The translations under genes were made by a program, and so were the position numbers. Shown here in pieces: positions 22,780 to 32,590 of a stretch of 64,000 bases of DNA; position 1 is the stretch's first letter; each line of letters opens with the position of its first letter. The stretch comes from Buchnera aphidicola str. Sg (Schizaphis graminum). Lineage in GTDB: Bacteria > Pseudomonadota > Gammaproteobacteria > Enterobacterales > Enterobacteriaceae. The DNA lies in assembly GCF_000007365.1 (NCBI RefSeq), contig NC_004061.1:496001-560000 (forward strand), read 5' to 3'. The notes under the pieces are model-generated. The model saw only the letters and a list, made by a program, of their open reading frames with translations, was not told the origin of the DNA and did not search any database.

Positions 22780-23107
22780 CAAAAAAAACCTCAAATATAA
22801 TATTTATTATTAAAAATTTTTCTCTTAAAAATATTATTTTTATATTAAATTTCAATTAAATTTTTTATTTAATGTAAATCAAGAAACAATCTTATAAAAT
22901 CAATAATTTGTGAAATAATTGAATTATTTTTTAAAAATTGATAAAATTTAAAATAAAAAAATATATTTTTATCAATAAAATCAATTACACATTGAATTCT
23001 CATTTAAAAAATTGTTTTTAAAAAAATACTATAAATATAATATAAAATATTTCTTATCACAATTTCTATCTTTTATCTAAAATCAATTAGGATATAACAA
23101 TAAATTC
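22780..23107. other. Intergenic gap between cyoA and bolA (no gene)
   Basis: This 328-bp gap between divergent genes must hold the promoters of cyoA and bolA, but the sequence is so AT-rich that I cannot name them. The only clear structure is an inverted repeat: ATTGATAAAA at 22937-22946 and TTTTATCAAT at 22967-22976, a 10-bp stem with a 20-nt loop. Confidence 0.6.
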
Positions 23108-23443
23108 ATGCTTCTAGAAAAAATAAAAAAATACTTAGAATTTAAAATTAACATAGCTTTTATAAAAATTTACGACGAAAGTAAACTACATAATTATTCT
23201 ACAAATACTAATACAATCAGTCATCTAAAAGTTATTATAGTTAGTGATGATTTTATTAATAAAAATTTAATTATTAGACACCGTATAATTTTTAAAGCTT
23301 TAAAAGAAATAGAAAAGGAGAGCATATATTCAATTACACTATATACTTATACTCTAAACGAATGGAAAGATAAAAAATATAAAGAATTTAATTCGATAAA
23401 ATGTATTCAAAAAAAAATAAAAAATTTCGTTTTAAAAAACTAA
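23108..23443 (+). CDS. bolA: BolA family protein
   Basis: BolA is a small class II KH-like protein that partners monothiol glutaredoxins in iron-sulfur handling and affects cell shape in E. coli. The 111-residue product (E. coli 105) keeps [11 protein letters not shown], the basic/His stretch [12 protein letters not shown] and [10 protein letters not shown]. It sits directly upstream of tig, as in E. coli; the intervening ampG and yajG are gone. Divergent from cyoA. Confidence 0.93.
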
Positions 23444-23697
23444 TTATTTAATATATTTTTTAAATAAAGAAAAATATCTAGCGATACAAACTTAAAATTA
23501 AAAAATTTTTTAGATATAAATCTAAGAATAGTTGATAAAATTAAAAACATACTAGAAATTTTTATAAATTTAAAAAAATTAATATTTAAAAATTGATTTT
23601 TACTTAAAAAATATGAAATATTAAAATATAGAATATTTTTTATAAATTAATAGAATATCTAAAAAAATTAAATAAATGTAATTATTTGAGGCAAAAA

Positions 23698-25026
23698 ATG
23701 AAATTTTTTATCGAAAAAAACAAAAAAAATACTGATCGTGTCACAATTAACATTCCAAAAAAAATAGTGAGTAACGAACTTATTCGAGAATTTATCGAAA
23801 TTAATAAAAAAACAAAAATAAATGGTTTTAGAAAAGGAAAAACTCCTATTAAAATTATACAAGAAAAATATGGTAATAGAGTTTATTATGATGTATTTAA
23901 TCAACTAATGCAAAAATTTTTTTATGAATTTATAAAAAAAGAAAAAATAAAAATTATTGGTTTACCAAAGTATGTTATGCATGAAAATGAAGACCAAAAA
24001 GAATATTTCAAATATTCTGTAAACTACGAAGTTTATCCAAAATTTGAAATAAAAGATGTAAACCTTATTAAAGTAGAAAAAATAATAGTGAATATTAAAG
24101 ACGAAGATGTAAAAAAAAACATAGAAAAAACAGCATCTTATGAAAAAGATATATGGAATAAAGTTAATAGAGCAATTAAAACTAACGATTTAGTGACAAT
24201 TAATTACTGCATTTATGAAAATAATAAAAAACTAGACAAGTTTAACGTAGAAAAATTTAAATTTATTGTTTCTCAAAATAATTTCATACCTGAATTAAAT
24301 AACAAATTAATCAATCATTTTACCAATGATGTGATTTTTTTTAAAATAAATTTTTGCAAATTTCATCCAGAAGAAGAATTACAAGGTAAAGATATAACAT
24401 TTAAAATAAAAATATTAAATGTTGAAGAAAAACAAGAAAATATTGAAATAGAAAAAAATATAAAAACAATTAAAATAAATAAACTAAGTAAATTAAACTA
24501 TCAAACTATAAAAAATAATATTATTGAAAAAATAAAAAGCTTAACGCAAAATCATTTACAAAATCAAATCATAAAACAACTAATAATAAAAAATCCTATA
24601 AATATACCTCCAACTTTACTAAGAGAAGAAACAAATTTTTTACGCAATAAATTTATAAAAGAATATAAAGAAAAGCAAGAAAACATTTTGAAAAAAAAAT
24701 ATCATACTAATCTTGAATCAAAAGCTAAAACGAGACTACATATAAAATTAATTATAGAAAAAATTATTCGTGATAACAAAATATCAGTAAATGAAGAAAA
24801 AGTAGACTTATTAATAAAAAAAATATCTTTAAAGTATAAAAAACCATTGGAAATTATTAATATATATAAAAAGAATACAATGTTAAGAAAAACGATAAAA
24901 AATATAGAATTAGAAATGCAAGTTATGCAATTTTTAATAAAAAAAGTTAAAATCATTGAAAAAAATTGGACTCTAGACGAAATTATGAATTATAACTGGA
25001 AAAATAACGAAGAACTTTTTGCTTAA
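23698..25026 (+). CDS. tig: Trigger factor, ribosome-associated chaperone and peptidyl-prolyl isomerase
   Basis: Trigger factor meets nascent chains at the ribosome exit tunnel. TTG 23686 opens the frame, but GAGG within it is the Shine-Dalgarno for ATG 23698, giving 442 residues (E. coli 432). The N-terminal domain has the ribosome-docking signature GFRKGK. The FKBP-like middle domain (about 150-245) is much diverged, for example FHPEEELQGKDITFKI. The helical C-terminal arms run from about 250 to the end. Sequence identity to E. coli is low compared with neighbours, and catalytic isomerase activity cannot be judged by eye. Confidence 0.95.
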   Translation: MKFFIEKNKKNTDRVTINIPKKIVSNELIREFIEINKKTKINGFRKGKTPIKIIQEKYGNRVYYDVFNQLMQKFFYEFIKKEKIKIIGLPKYVMHENEDQKEYFKYSVNYEVYPKFEIKDVNLIKVEKIIVNIKDEDVKKNIEKTASYEKDIWNKVNRAIKTNDLVTINYCIYENNKKLDKFNVEKFKFIVSQNNFIPELNNKLINHFTNDVIFFKINFCKFHPEEELQGKDITFKIKILNVEEKQENIEIEKNIKTIKINKLSKLNYQTIKNNIIEKIKSLTQNHLQNQIIKQLIIKNPINIPPTLLREETNFLRNKFIKEYKEKQENILKKKYHTNLESKAKTRLHIKLIIEKIIRDNKISVNEEKVDLLIKKISLKYKKPLEIINIYKKNTMLRKTIKNIELEMQVMQFLIKKVKIIEKNWTLDEIMNYNWKNNEELFA

Positions 25027-25046
25027 GATTAGTATTTTTTTTAATA

Positions 25047-25062
25047 TTCTAATATATTAGAA
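25047..25062 (+). terminator. Possible terminator after tig
   Basis: TTCTAATATATTAGAA is a perfect 16-bp palindrome 20 bp after the tig stop, but all pairs except two are A-T and there is no good T-run, so it is weak. Confidence 0.3.
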
Positions 25063-25096
25063 AAAAATTTTATAAAAATATCTTTTATGCCAAAAA

Positions 25097-25116
25097 TTAA
25101 ATTATCGATAATTTAA
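25097..25116. repeat. 20-bp perfect palindrome upstream of clpP
   Basis: TTAAATTATCGATAATTTAA is a perfect palindrome with no spacer, centred about 46 bp before the clpP start. It could be an operator-like or structural site; no known regulator is implied. Confidence 0.55.
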
Positions 25117-25152
25117 AAAAATATGTACTACTATATTCATAGAGAAAATTAA

Positions 25153-25746
25153 ATGAAATCTAATTCAGTATTAATTCCAATGGTAGTCGAACAACATTCA
25201 AGAGGAGAACGTTCATATGACATATATTCTAGATTGTTGAAAGAACGAATAATTTTTATCACAGGTACAATTGAAGACAATATGGCAAGCTCAATTGTAG
25301 CACAAATGCTGTTTTTAGAAGCAGAAAGTTTAGATAAAGATATATTTTTATATATAAATTCACCAGGAGGTATTATTACATCAGGGATGTCAATTTACGA
25401 TACTATGCAATTTATAAAACCCGATGTTAACACTATTTGTATAGGACAAGCGTGTTCAATGGCAGCTTTTTTACTTTCATCTGGTACAAAGGGTAAAAGA
25501 TCTTGTTTACCAAATGCAAGAATTATGATTCATCAACCATTAGGTGGATATCAAGGACAAGCTTCAGATATTGCTATTCATGCAGAAGAGATTAACAAAA
25601 TGAAAAAAAAATTAAACAAATTAATGTCTTTAAATACGGGTCAATCTATTAAAAAAATTAATAAAGATACAGAACGAGATTGCTTTTTATCAGCACATGA
25701 GTCTATAAAATATGGATTAATTGATTTAATTTTAACTCAACGTTAA
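25153..25746 (+). CDS. clpP: ATP-dependent Clp protease proteolytic subunit
   Basis: ClpP forms the double-heptamer peptidase barrel that works with ClpX, encoded next. The product is 197 residues (E. coli 207 with propeptide; nine fewer residues precede the active site). The catalytic triad is visible: Ser102 in [12 protein letters not shown], His127 in [12 protein letters not shown] and Asp176 in [27 protein letters not shown] is the oligomer/oxyanion segment. It is followed after 85 bp by clpX. Confidence 0.98.
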   Translation: MKSNSVLIPMVVEQHSRGERSYDIYSRLLKERIIFITGTIEDNMASSIVAQMLFLEAESLDKDIFLYINSPGGIITSGMSIYDTMQFIKPDVNTICIGQACSMAAFLLSSGTKGKRSCLPNARIMIHQPLGGYQGQASDIAIHAEEINKMKKKLNKLMSLNTGQSIKKINKDTERDCFLSAHESIKYGLIDLILTQR

Positions 25747-25831
25747 GAAAAATTTTTATTAAAAATAATAAAACAGAATCTATTTACTCAAAAAAAAATC
25801 GATAAATATATGAATTAAAGAGGTTAAAAAT

Positions 25832-27115
25832 ATGACAGATAAGAGTAAAGACAATTCTAAAAAATTACTTCAATGCTCTTTTTGTGGTAAAAATCAAAAA
25901 GAAGTAAAAAAATTAATAGCTGGTCCAGCCGTTTATATATGTGATGAATGTATAAGACTGTGTAATAATATTATTCAAGAAACTAAAACTACAAAAAAAA
26001 TAGAAGATGATGAATTAAGTTACTTGCCGACACCACATGAAATTAAAAAACATCTTGATAATTATGTAATAGGTCAAAACCATACAAAAAAAGTTTTATC
26101 TGTAGCAGTTTATAATCATTATCAACGAATTCGTAATGTATCTAAAAATAAAGATAACGTTGAACTTGGAAAAAGTAATATTTTATTAATTGGACCAACT
26201 GGAAGTGGAAAAACTTTATTGGCAGAAACATTAGCAAAATTATTAAATGTACCTTTTAGCATTGCTGACGCAACTACTTTAACTGAAGCAGGATACGTCG
26301 GAGAAGACGTGGAAAACGTCATACAAAAACTTTTACAAAAATGCGAATATAATGTTAAAAAGGCAGAATTAGGTATTGTTTATATAGATGAAATAGATAA
26401 AATTTCAAGAAAATCTGATAATCCTTCTATTACCAGAGATGTGTCTGGAGAGGGAGTACAGCAGGCTTTGTTAAAATTAATCGAAGGAACTCTAGCATCA
26501 ATTCCGCCACAAGGTGGAAGAAAGCATCCACAACAAGAATTTTTACAAGTCAATACTGCAAATATTCTATTTATATGTGCAGGAGCGTTTTCAGAACTTT
26601 CTAAAATTATTTCTAAAAGAATTGATACTGGAAATACAATTGGTTTTAACTGTAATCTTAAAAAACAGAAAAAGAAAAAATCAGAACAATATTTTTTGCA
26701 ACAAGTGCAATCAAAAGATTTAATAAAATTTGGATTAATTCCTGAATTTATTGGTCGTTTACCTATAATAACTATTCTAAAAGAATTAAATGAAACTGCT
26801 CTCGTTCAAATATTGTGTAAACCTAAAAACGCTTTAATCAAACAATATCAAACATTATTTAATTTAGAAAAAGTAAAATTAGAATTTACAAAAGAAGCGG
26901 TTACGTCAATCGCAAAAAAAGCGTTATCTAAAAAAACAGGGGCGAGAGGATTAAGATCTATTATTGAAAATATTTTATTAGATATCATGTATGAGTTACC
27001 ATCTATGAAAAATGTAGAAAAAATATTAATCGATGAATCAGTTGTAAATTCTCATTCCTTACCGAAAATAATATATGAAGAAAAAAACAAATCCAAAAAA
27101 GCATCCGGTGAATAA
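25832..27115 (+). CDS. clpX: ATP-dependent Clp protease ATP-binding subunit ClpX
   Basis: ClpX unfolds tagged substrates and feeds them to ClpP. The 427-residue protein (E. coli 424) has the N-terminal zinc domain with C15, C18, C37 and C40; Walker [18 protein letters not shown]; Walker [13 protein letters not shown]; the pore loop region around [13 protein letters not shown]; and sensor 2 [13 protein letters not shown]. The IGF-type ClpP-docking loop region shows IGFNC, near the E. coli position. AAAGAGGTTAAAAAT gives a strong Shine-Dalgarno. Confidence 0.98.
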
Positions 27116-27143
27116 AAAATAAAGACATCAGATAATCTCAAAC

Positions 27144-27165
27144 AAGGGCATTCTCCCTTTATTTT
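27144..27165 (+). terminator. Hairpin after clpX, possible terminator
   Basis: AAGGG, six-base loop CATTCT, then CCCTT followed by TATTTTG, about 30 bp past the clpX stop. It is one of few GC-bearing hairpins in the region and would separate clpX from lon. Confidence 0.45.
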
Positions 27166-27182
27166 GCCAAACGCTTCAGATT

Positions 27183-27210
27183 AAATGTCAAGCGACCATT
27201 CCAATATACT
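27183..27210 (+). promoter_or_regulatory. Candidate sigma32 heat-shock promoter of lon
   Basis: The stretch from TTAAATGT to TTCCAATATACT lines up base for base with the E. coli lon heat-shock promoter as I remember it (TTGAATGT, then a spacer, then TCCCCATATACT). The -10-like element TTCCAATATACT ends at 27210, about 95 bp before ATG. The match is from memory, so this is a candidate. Confidence 0.5.
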
Positions 27211-27277
27211 TGGCTTAAGTATAAATAGAGCTGCATATTATTTTATAATAAATTGCAGTTTTTAATAAATATAAACA

Positions 27278-27304
27278 GCGGAAATTCAACTAAGAGAGAG
27301 CTCT
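27278..27304 (+). promoter_or_regulatory. Conserved lon leader and ribosome binding site
   Basis: GCGGAAATTCAACTAAGAGA followed by GAGCTCT leads into ATG 27305. It is nearly identical to the E. coli lon leader as recalled, unlike other leaders in this AT-rich genome. AAGAGAG is the Shine-Dalgarno, and AGAGCTCT is self-complementary. Confidence 0.7.
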
Positions 27305-29638
27305 ATGAATTCTGAGCGTTCTGAACGCATTAAAATTCCCGTTTTACCGTTAAGAGATGTAGTTGTGTATCCTCACATGGTTATTCCATTATTTGTAGGT
27401 CGTAAAAAATCAATTCATTGCATTGAAACATCTATGAATAACGATAAAAAAATCATGCTAATTGCACAAAAAGAAGCATCAAAAGACGAACCTAGTACAA
27501 ATGATTTATTTAATATAGGAACTATTAGCTCAATTTTACAAATGTTAAAACTACCAGATGGAACAGTAAAAGTACTAGTAGAGGGCTTACAACGTGCTTG
27601 TATTAAAAATATAGAAAGCAATGGAGAACATTTAGTTGCTGAGGTAGAATTAATTATTTCTCCTACTGTTATAGATAAAGAACAAGAAGTATTAATTCGA
27701 ACAACAGTTAATCAATTTGAGTCTTATATCAAACTTAATAAAAAAATTCCTTCAGAAATACTTAATACTCTTAGCCAAACGAAAAATGCAGAAAAACTAG
27801 CAGATACAATTGCTGCTCATATGCCATTAAAATTAGCTGATAAACAGTCAGTATTGGAAATATATAATGTAAATGAAAGATTAGAATTTTTAATGGCTAT
27901 AATGGAAACAGAAATAGATTTATTAAAAGTGGAAAAAAGAATTAGAAATCGTGTTAAAAAACAAATGGAAAAGAGTCAAAGAGAATATTATCTCAATGAA
28001 CAAATAAAAGCTATTCAAAAAGAACTTGGAGATATGGACGAAATTCCAGATGAAAATAAAATTTTAAAACGTAAGATTAAAAGTTTAAAAATGCCTAAAG
28101 AAGCAAAAGAAAAAACAGAATCAGAATTACAAAAGTTAAAAATGATGTCACCAATGTCAGCAGAAGCGACAGTAGTACGAAGTTATATTGATTGGATGAT
28201 ACAGGTTCCTTGGAATATAAAAACAAAAATAAAAAAAGATATTCAAGAAGCAAAAAAAATTCTTGATATAGACCATTTTGGTCTAGAAAAGGTAAAAGAA
28301 CGCATATTAGAATATTTAGCTGTACAAAGTAGGACAAATAAAGTTAAAGGTCCTATTTTGTGTTTAATAGGTCCTCCTGGGGTAGGTAAAACATCTTTAG
28401 GAAAATCTATTGCAAAATCAACAGGTAGAAAATATGTAAGAATGGCTTTAGGTGGAATACGAGACGAAGCTGAAATTAGAGGTCATCGACGTACATATAT
28501 TGGTTCAATGCCTGGAAAATTAATGCAAAAAATGGTAAAAGCAAAGGTAAAAAATCCTTTATTTTTACTTGACGAAATTGATAAAATGTCTTGTGATATA
28601 AGAGTTGATCCAGCATCTGCATTACTAGAAGTACTAGATCCTGAACAAAATATAAATTTTAATGATCATTATTTAGAAGTAGACTATGATCTTTCAGATG
28701 TTATGTTTGTAGCAACTTCTAACTCTATGAATATACCTGCACCATTACTTGATCGAATGGAAATAATCCGTCTTTCTGGTTATACAGAAAACGAAAAATT
28801 AAATATAGCGAAGTGCTATTTATATCCAAAACAAATGGAAAGAAATGCATTAAAAAGGAACGAACTCATCATTACTGATTGCGCTATAATTAGTATAATT
28901 CAATATTATACTCGTGAAGCAGGAGTACGTAGTTTAGAACGTGAAATATCTAAAATATGTAGAAAAGTCGTAAAACTTTTAATTTTAAATAAATCTTTAA
29001 AAAAAATAGAAATAAACAGTAAAAATTTAAAGAAATTTTTAGGAATAAAACGATTTGATTACGGAAAAACAAACAATTTAAATCAAATCGGACAGGTTGT
29101 TGGATTGGCTTGGACAGAAGTAGGTGGAGAATTATTGACAATTGAGACAGCATGTGTTTCAGGAAAAGGAAAACTTACTTACACAGGTTCTTTAGGTGAA
29201 GTTATGCAAGAATCAATTCAAGCTGCATTAACTGTAGTTCGATCTCAAGCAAAAAAATTAGGAATTAAAAAAGATTTTCATGAAAAACATGATATTCATG
29301 TTCATGTTCCCGAAGGTGCTACACCGAAAGACGGTCCGAGTGCAGGTATCGCGATGTGTACAGCTATAGTATCTTCTTTAACAAAGAATCCTGTCAAATC
29401 TAATATTGCGATGACAGGAGAAATTACATTACAAGGAAGGGTATTAACAATAGGAGGACTAAAAGAAAAATTACTTGCAGCACATCGTGGAGGTGTTAAA
29501 ACTGTGTTAATACCATATGAAAATAAACGTAATTTAGAAGAAATACCAAAAAATATTATTGAAGGACTAACAATTTATCCAGTAAAGAATATCGAAGAAG
29601 TTTTAAAAATAGCATTAGAAAATACACCTTACGTATAA
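27305..29638 (+). CDS. lon: ATP-dependent protease Lon
   Basis: Lon degrades misfolded and short-lived regulatory proteins. At 777 residues it is close to E. coli (784) and very well conserved. Order: N-terminal substrate domain (about 10-200), coiled-coil segment, AAA+ module with GPPGVGKTSLGKSIA and FLLDEIDKM, and the Ser-Lys protease domain. The catalytic dyad falls at Ser679 (KDGPSAGIAM) and Lys722 (GLKEKLLAAH), the same numbers as in E. coli. The start MNSERSERIKIPVLPLRDVV matches. hupB, which follows lon in E. coli, is absent, and ppiD comes next after a terminator. Confidence 0.99.
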   Translation: MNSERSERIKIPVLPLRDVVVYPHMVIPLFVGRKKSIHCIETSMNNDKKIMLIAQKEASKDEPSTNDLFNIGTISSILQMLKLPDGTVKVLVEGLQRACIKNIESNGEHLVAEVELIISPTVIDKEQEVLIRTTVNQFESYIKLNKKIPSEILNTLSQTKNAEKLADTIAAHMPLKLADKQSVLEIYNVNERLEFLMAIMETEIDLLKVEKRIRNRVKKQMEKSQREYYLNEQIKAIQKELGDMDEIPDENKILKRKIKSLKMPKEAKEKTESELQKLKMMSPMSAEATVVRSYIDWMIQVPWNIKTKIKKDIQEAKKILDIDHFGLEKVKERILEYLAVQSRTNKVKGPILCLIGPPGVGKTSLGKSIAKSTGRKYVRMALGGIRDEAEIRGHRRTYIGSMPGKLMQKMVKAKVKNPLFLLDEIDKMSCDIRVDPASALLEVLDPEQNINFNDHYLEVDYDLSDVMFVATSNSMNIPAPLLDRMEIIRLSGYTENEKLNIAKCYLYPKQMERNALKRNELIITDCAIISIIQYYTREAGVRSLEREISKICRKVVKLLILNKSLKKIEINSKNLKKFLGIKRFDYGKTNNLNQIGQVVGLAWTEVGGELLTIETACVSGKGKLTYTGSLGEVMQESIQAALTVVRSQAKKLGIKKDFHEKHDIHVHVPEGATPKDGPSAGIAMCTAIVSSLTKNPVKSNIAMTGEITLQGRVLTIGGLKEKLLAAHRGGVKTVLIPYENKRNLEEIPKNIIEGLTIYPVKNIEEVLKIALENTPYV

Positions 29639-29651
29639 AAGATCTAAATTT

Positions 29652-29680
29652 GGCTGACAAAAAACCGTCAGCCTTTATAA
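29652..29680 (+). terminator. Rho-independent terminator of lon
   Basis: GGCTGAC (29652-29658), loop AAAAAACC, GTCAGCC (29667-29673), then TTTATAATTT. A 7-bp GC-containing perfect stem 13 bp after the lon stop. Confidence 0.85.
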
Positions 29681-29718
29681 TTTAAATAAAAAAATTAAAA
29701 ATTTCAATATAAAATTGA

Positions 29719-29735
29719 AACTATCTAGGATAGTT
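29719..29735 (+). promoter_or_regulatory. Hairpin covering the ppiD Shine-Dalgarno
   Basis: AACTATC, loop TAG, GATAGTT forms a 7-bp hairpin ending 5 bp before ATG 29741. The AGGA ribosome-binding site (29727-29730) lies partly in its loop and stem, so folding could limit ppiD translation. Confidence 0.45.
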
Positions 29736-29740
29736 ATATT

Positions 29741-31606
29741 ATGATTAAATATTTAAAATCCCGATTAAATATCATTATAGTTAAATGTATATTGGGAATA
29801 ATTATTTTATCATTAGTATTCGGTACTATAAATAATTATTTCAATAGAGATACAACAAGATACATTGCTAAAGTAAACGGAGAGGAAATAAGTTTTATAA
29901 CACTACAAAAAATGTATATTGATGAAAGAAAAAAACAAGAAAAAATATTAGGACAAGATTTTGAGAAAATTAAAAAAAATAAAAAATTTAAAGAAGAAAC
30001 ATATAACTATATACTATCTCAACTCATAAATAATATTCTTTTAGAACAATATACTAAAAGAATGAATTTTAATATACAAGACAACGAAATAAAAAAAATA
30101 ATATTCAATATACCAATATTTCAAGAAAATAATGAATTTAATAAGAAAAAATATTTAAATTATCTTTCATCAAAAAATTTAACACATTATGAATACGTAA
30201 GCTTAATTAGAAAAAAACTTAATACTACATATTTAATAAATGCTATTTCTGAAACAGATTTTATATTAGATAATGAACAAAAAAAGATAATAAAGCTATT
30301 ATCTGAAAAAAGAATTATAAAAAAAGCAATTATAAAAATCAACCCTATTATTAATAATCAGAAAGTAACTGAAAAAGAGATAAATAATTATTTTGATCAA
30401 CATAAAAATGAATTTTATACTCCAGAAAAATTTAAAATCAGTTATATTCAGCTTAAACCTAATAAATTTAAAATACAATGCAGTAATGAAGAAATAAAAA
30501 ATTGGTATAAAAAAAATATAGATAAATATTCAAATCAAGAAAGAAGACAATATAGTATTATTCAAACTAAAACTAAGAATGAAGCATTATCCATTTTATC
30601 AGAATTAAAAAAAGGAGAAGATTTTTCTAAAATAGCTAAAGAAAAATCAATAGATCCCTTTTCTTCTGAACAAGGAGGAAATATTGGATGGATAACAAAA
30701 AACTTTGTACCAAATGAAATAAAAATTGCTAATTTAGAAAAAATAGATCAAATTTCTAATATTATTAAGTTTAACAATAATTTTTTAATAATTAAATTAA
30801 ATAAAATTTTACCGAAAAAATACAAAAAAATATCTGAAGTATCAGATCTTATTGAAAATGAAATAAAATATCAAAAATCTTTAAATACATATAAAAAATT
30901 AAAAGATAAAATTGCTATAATTGCAAAAAAAAATATTAATAGATTTGATTTAATTCTTAAAAAAACTAACATCCTTCCTAAAGAAACGAATTGGTTTGAT
31001 AAAGACTCTGTTCCTAAAGAATTACAAAATCCCATATTAAAAAAAATTATTTTTAAAAAAGGACTATTAGATAGACAAAAAAAACTAAAATCACACTCTG
31101 GTCTAATTGTATTAAATGATCATCAATCTTTTTTATTGAGTATAAAAAATTTTCAAAAAAAAAGAATTAAAAAACTTAAAGACATTAAAAGAAATATTGT
31201 TAATAAACTAAAATATATCAAAGCTGTAGAAAAAACGAAAAATAAATTAAAAAAAATTTTATTTCAACTAAAAATTGGAAATGAACACATTTTAAAAAAA
31301 GAAAATATTATTTTTGAAGAATATGAAACTGTATCTCGATATGACAAAAATCCAAATATATCTGTAATTTTTGCAATGCCGCATCCAAAAGAAGAGAAAA
31401 ACGTTTATACTATGTATCAAAATAAAAACAAAAATTTTGTTATTGCATTATTAGATAAAGTTTATAATGAAAAATTTTCTAACGAAGAAGAGAAGATTAT
31501 TATCAAATATTTAGAAAAAAATAATATCGATGTAACATTTCAATGTTTTCTCCAAAATTTACATAGAAAGGCAACAATTTTATATAATAAAACAGATAAC
31601 TTTTAA
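29741..31606 (+). CDS. ppiD: Periplasmic folding chaperone / peptidyl-prolyl isomerase PpiD
   Basis: PpiD is anchored in the inner membrane near the Sec translocon and helps folding of exported proteins. The 621-residue product (E. coli 623) has a short cytoplasmic start, one membrane anchor (about 13-33, IIIVKCILGIIILSLVFGTI), SurA-like helical regions and a parvulin domain around residues 265-355 with FSKIAKEKSIDPFSSEQGG and IGWITKNFVPNEI. The C-terminal half is lysine-rich and diverged. AGGA precedes ATG by 10 nt within a small hairpin. Confidence 0.94.
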   Translation: MIKYLKSRLNIIIVKCILGIIILSLVFGTINNYFNRDTTRYIAKVNGEEISFITLQKMYIDERKKQEKILGQDFEKIKKNKKFKEETYNYILSQLINNILLEQYTKRMNFNIQDNEIKKIIFNIPIFQENNEFNKKKYLNYLSSKNLTHYEYVSLIRKKLNTTYLINAISETDFILDNEQKKIIKLLSEKRIIKKAIIKINPIINNQKVTEKEINNYFDQHKNEFYTPEKFKISYIQLKPNKFKIQCSNEEIKNWYKKNIDKYSNQERRQYSIIQTKTKNEALSILSELKKGEDFSKIAKEKSIDPFSSEQGGNIGWITKNFVPNEIKIANLEKIDQISNIIKFNNNFLIIKLNKILPKKYKKISEVSDLIENEIKYQKSLNTYKKLKDKIAIIAKKNINRFDLILKKTNILPKETNWFDKDSVPKELQNPILKKIIFKKGLLDRQKKLKSHSGLIVLNDHQSFLLSIKNFQKKRIKKLKDIKRNIVNKLKYIKAVEKTKNKLKKILFQLKIGNEHILKKENIIFEEYETVSRYDKNPNISVIFAMPHPKEEKNVYTMYQNKNKNFVIALLDKVYNEKFSNEEEKIIIKYLEKNNIDVTFQCFLQNLHRKATILYNKTDNF

Positions 31607-31661
31607 CAAGTTAATATAATTATTTTTTAAAAAAAATCATTTATATATTAATTTTTTAAGA

Positions 31662-32360
31662 TTAATTATCAAAATTAAACTTTTCTTTTAACTTTTTCAT
31701 ATAGTAAGAAGGATTAGATTTCCACTTATTGAATCCATCGTTCCTAAGAATACATGATTGACATTGACCACAACCTTTTCCTTGAATACCTTGATAACAA
31801 GTGACTGTATTATTAAGAATAAATTGAGTAGAATTCCAATAATCTGACAAAGCCCATATTTCCGCTTTACTTAAATTAATTAAAGGAGATTGAAAGTTAA
31901 TCTTACAATTCATACCAATTTGAACAACATCATTCATTTTTTTTAAAAATGCGTTTCTACAATCTGGATAACCAGAAAAATCGATTTCATTTACTCCTAA
32001 AACAATCGAATTAATTTGATGATTAAAAGCATATATAGAAGATAAAGTTAAAAATAAAATATTACGACCTGGAACAAAAGTACTTGGTAATGAAAAATTT
32101 AACGGATGATTATCAAGAATAGAAATTTTTTCATCTGTTAAACTACTTATTGAAAGATTTTTTAAACATTTAAGATCGACAAATATGTGTTTTTTCACAT
32201 TAAAATAATTTGATATAAAACGAGCAGAATCAATTTCAGATTTATGAAGCTGATTATAATCAAATGTAATACAGTAAATTTCTTTATATATATTAGTATA
32301 ATGTATTAAGCAAGTAGTTGAATCTTGCCCACCACTAAAAATTATCAGTATTTTTTTCAT
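31662..32360 (-). CDS. queC: 7-cyano-7-deazaguanine synthase (queuosine synthesis)
   Basis: QueC converts 7-carboxy-7-deazaguanine to preQ0 in the queuosine tRNA-modification pathway. The 232-residue protein (E. coli 231) has the PP-loop FSGGQDSTTCLI, VPGRNILFLTLSSIYA, GVNEIDFSGYPDCRNAF, and the C-terminal zinc cysteines in CYQGIQGKGCGQCQSC. No other queuosine gene lies in the window. It converges on ppiD and stands alone on its strand. Confidence 0.97.
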   Translation of the reverse strand: MKKILIIFSGGQDSTTCLIHYTNIYKEIYCITFDYNQLHKSEIDSARFISNYFNVKKHIFVDLKCLKNLSISSLTDEKISILDNHPLNFSLPSTFVPGRNILFLTLSSIYAFNHQINSIVLGVNEIDFSGYPDCRNAFLKKMNDVVQIGMNCKINFQSPLINLSKAEIWALSDYWNSTQFILNNTVTCYQGIQGKGCGQCQSCILRNDGFNKWKSNPSYYMKKLKEKFNFDN

Positions 32361-32590
32361 GATTTATTTACAAAAAATTTATAAAAACGATTTAGAAATT
32401 AATATTGTATATGATTAATTTACAAAAATATATTGAAATATAAATTCATTTTTCAATGAAAATTTAAATTTTTATTTTTAATAAAATTAATTTAATTATA
32501 ATTTTTATTTAATTTATAAAAAATTAACAATAAAAAAACATGTAATATTAAAAATATATATTTTAAATATTTAAATTTTAGGATTCCTTT

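Noticed and set aside
22937..22976. Inverted repeat in the cyoA-bolA gap as a terminator or riboswitch
   Set aside because: The genes on either side diverge, the stem is nearly all A-T with a 20-nt loop, and no T-run follows; such structures are expected by chance at this base composition.
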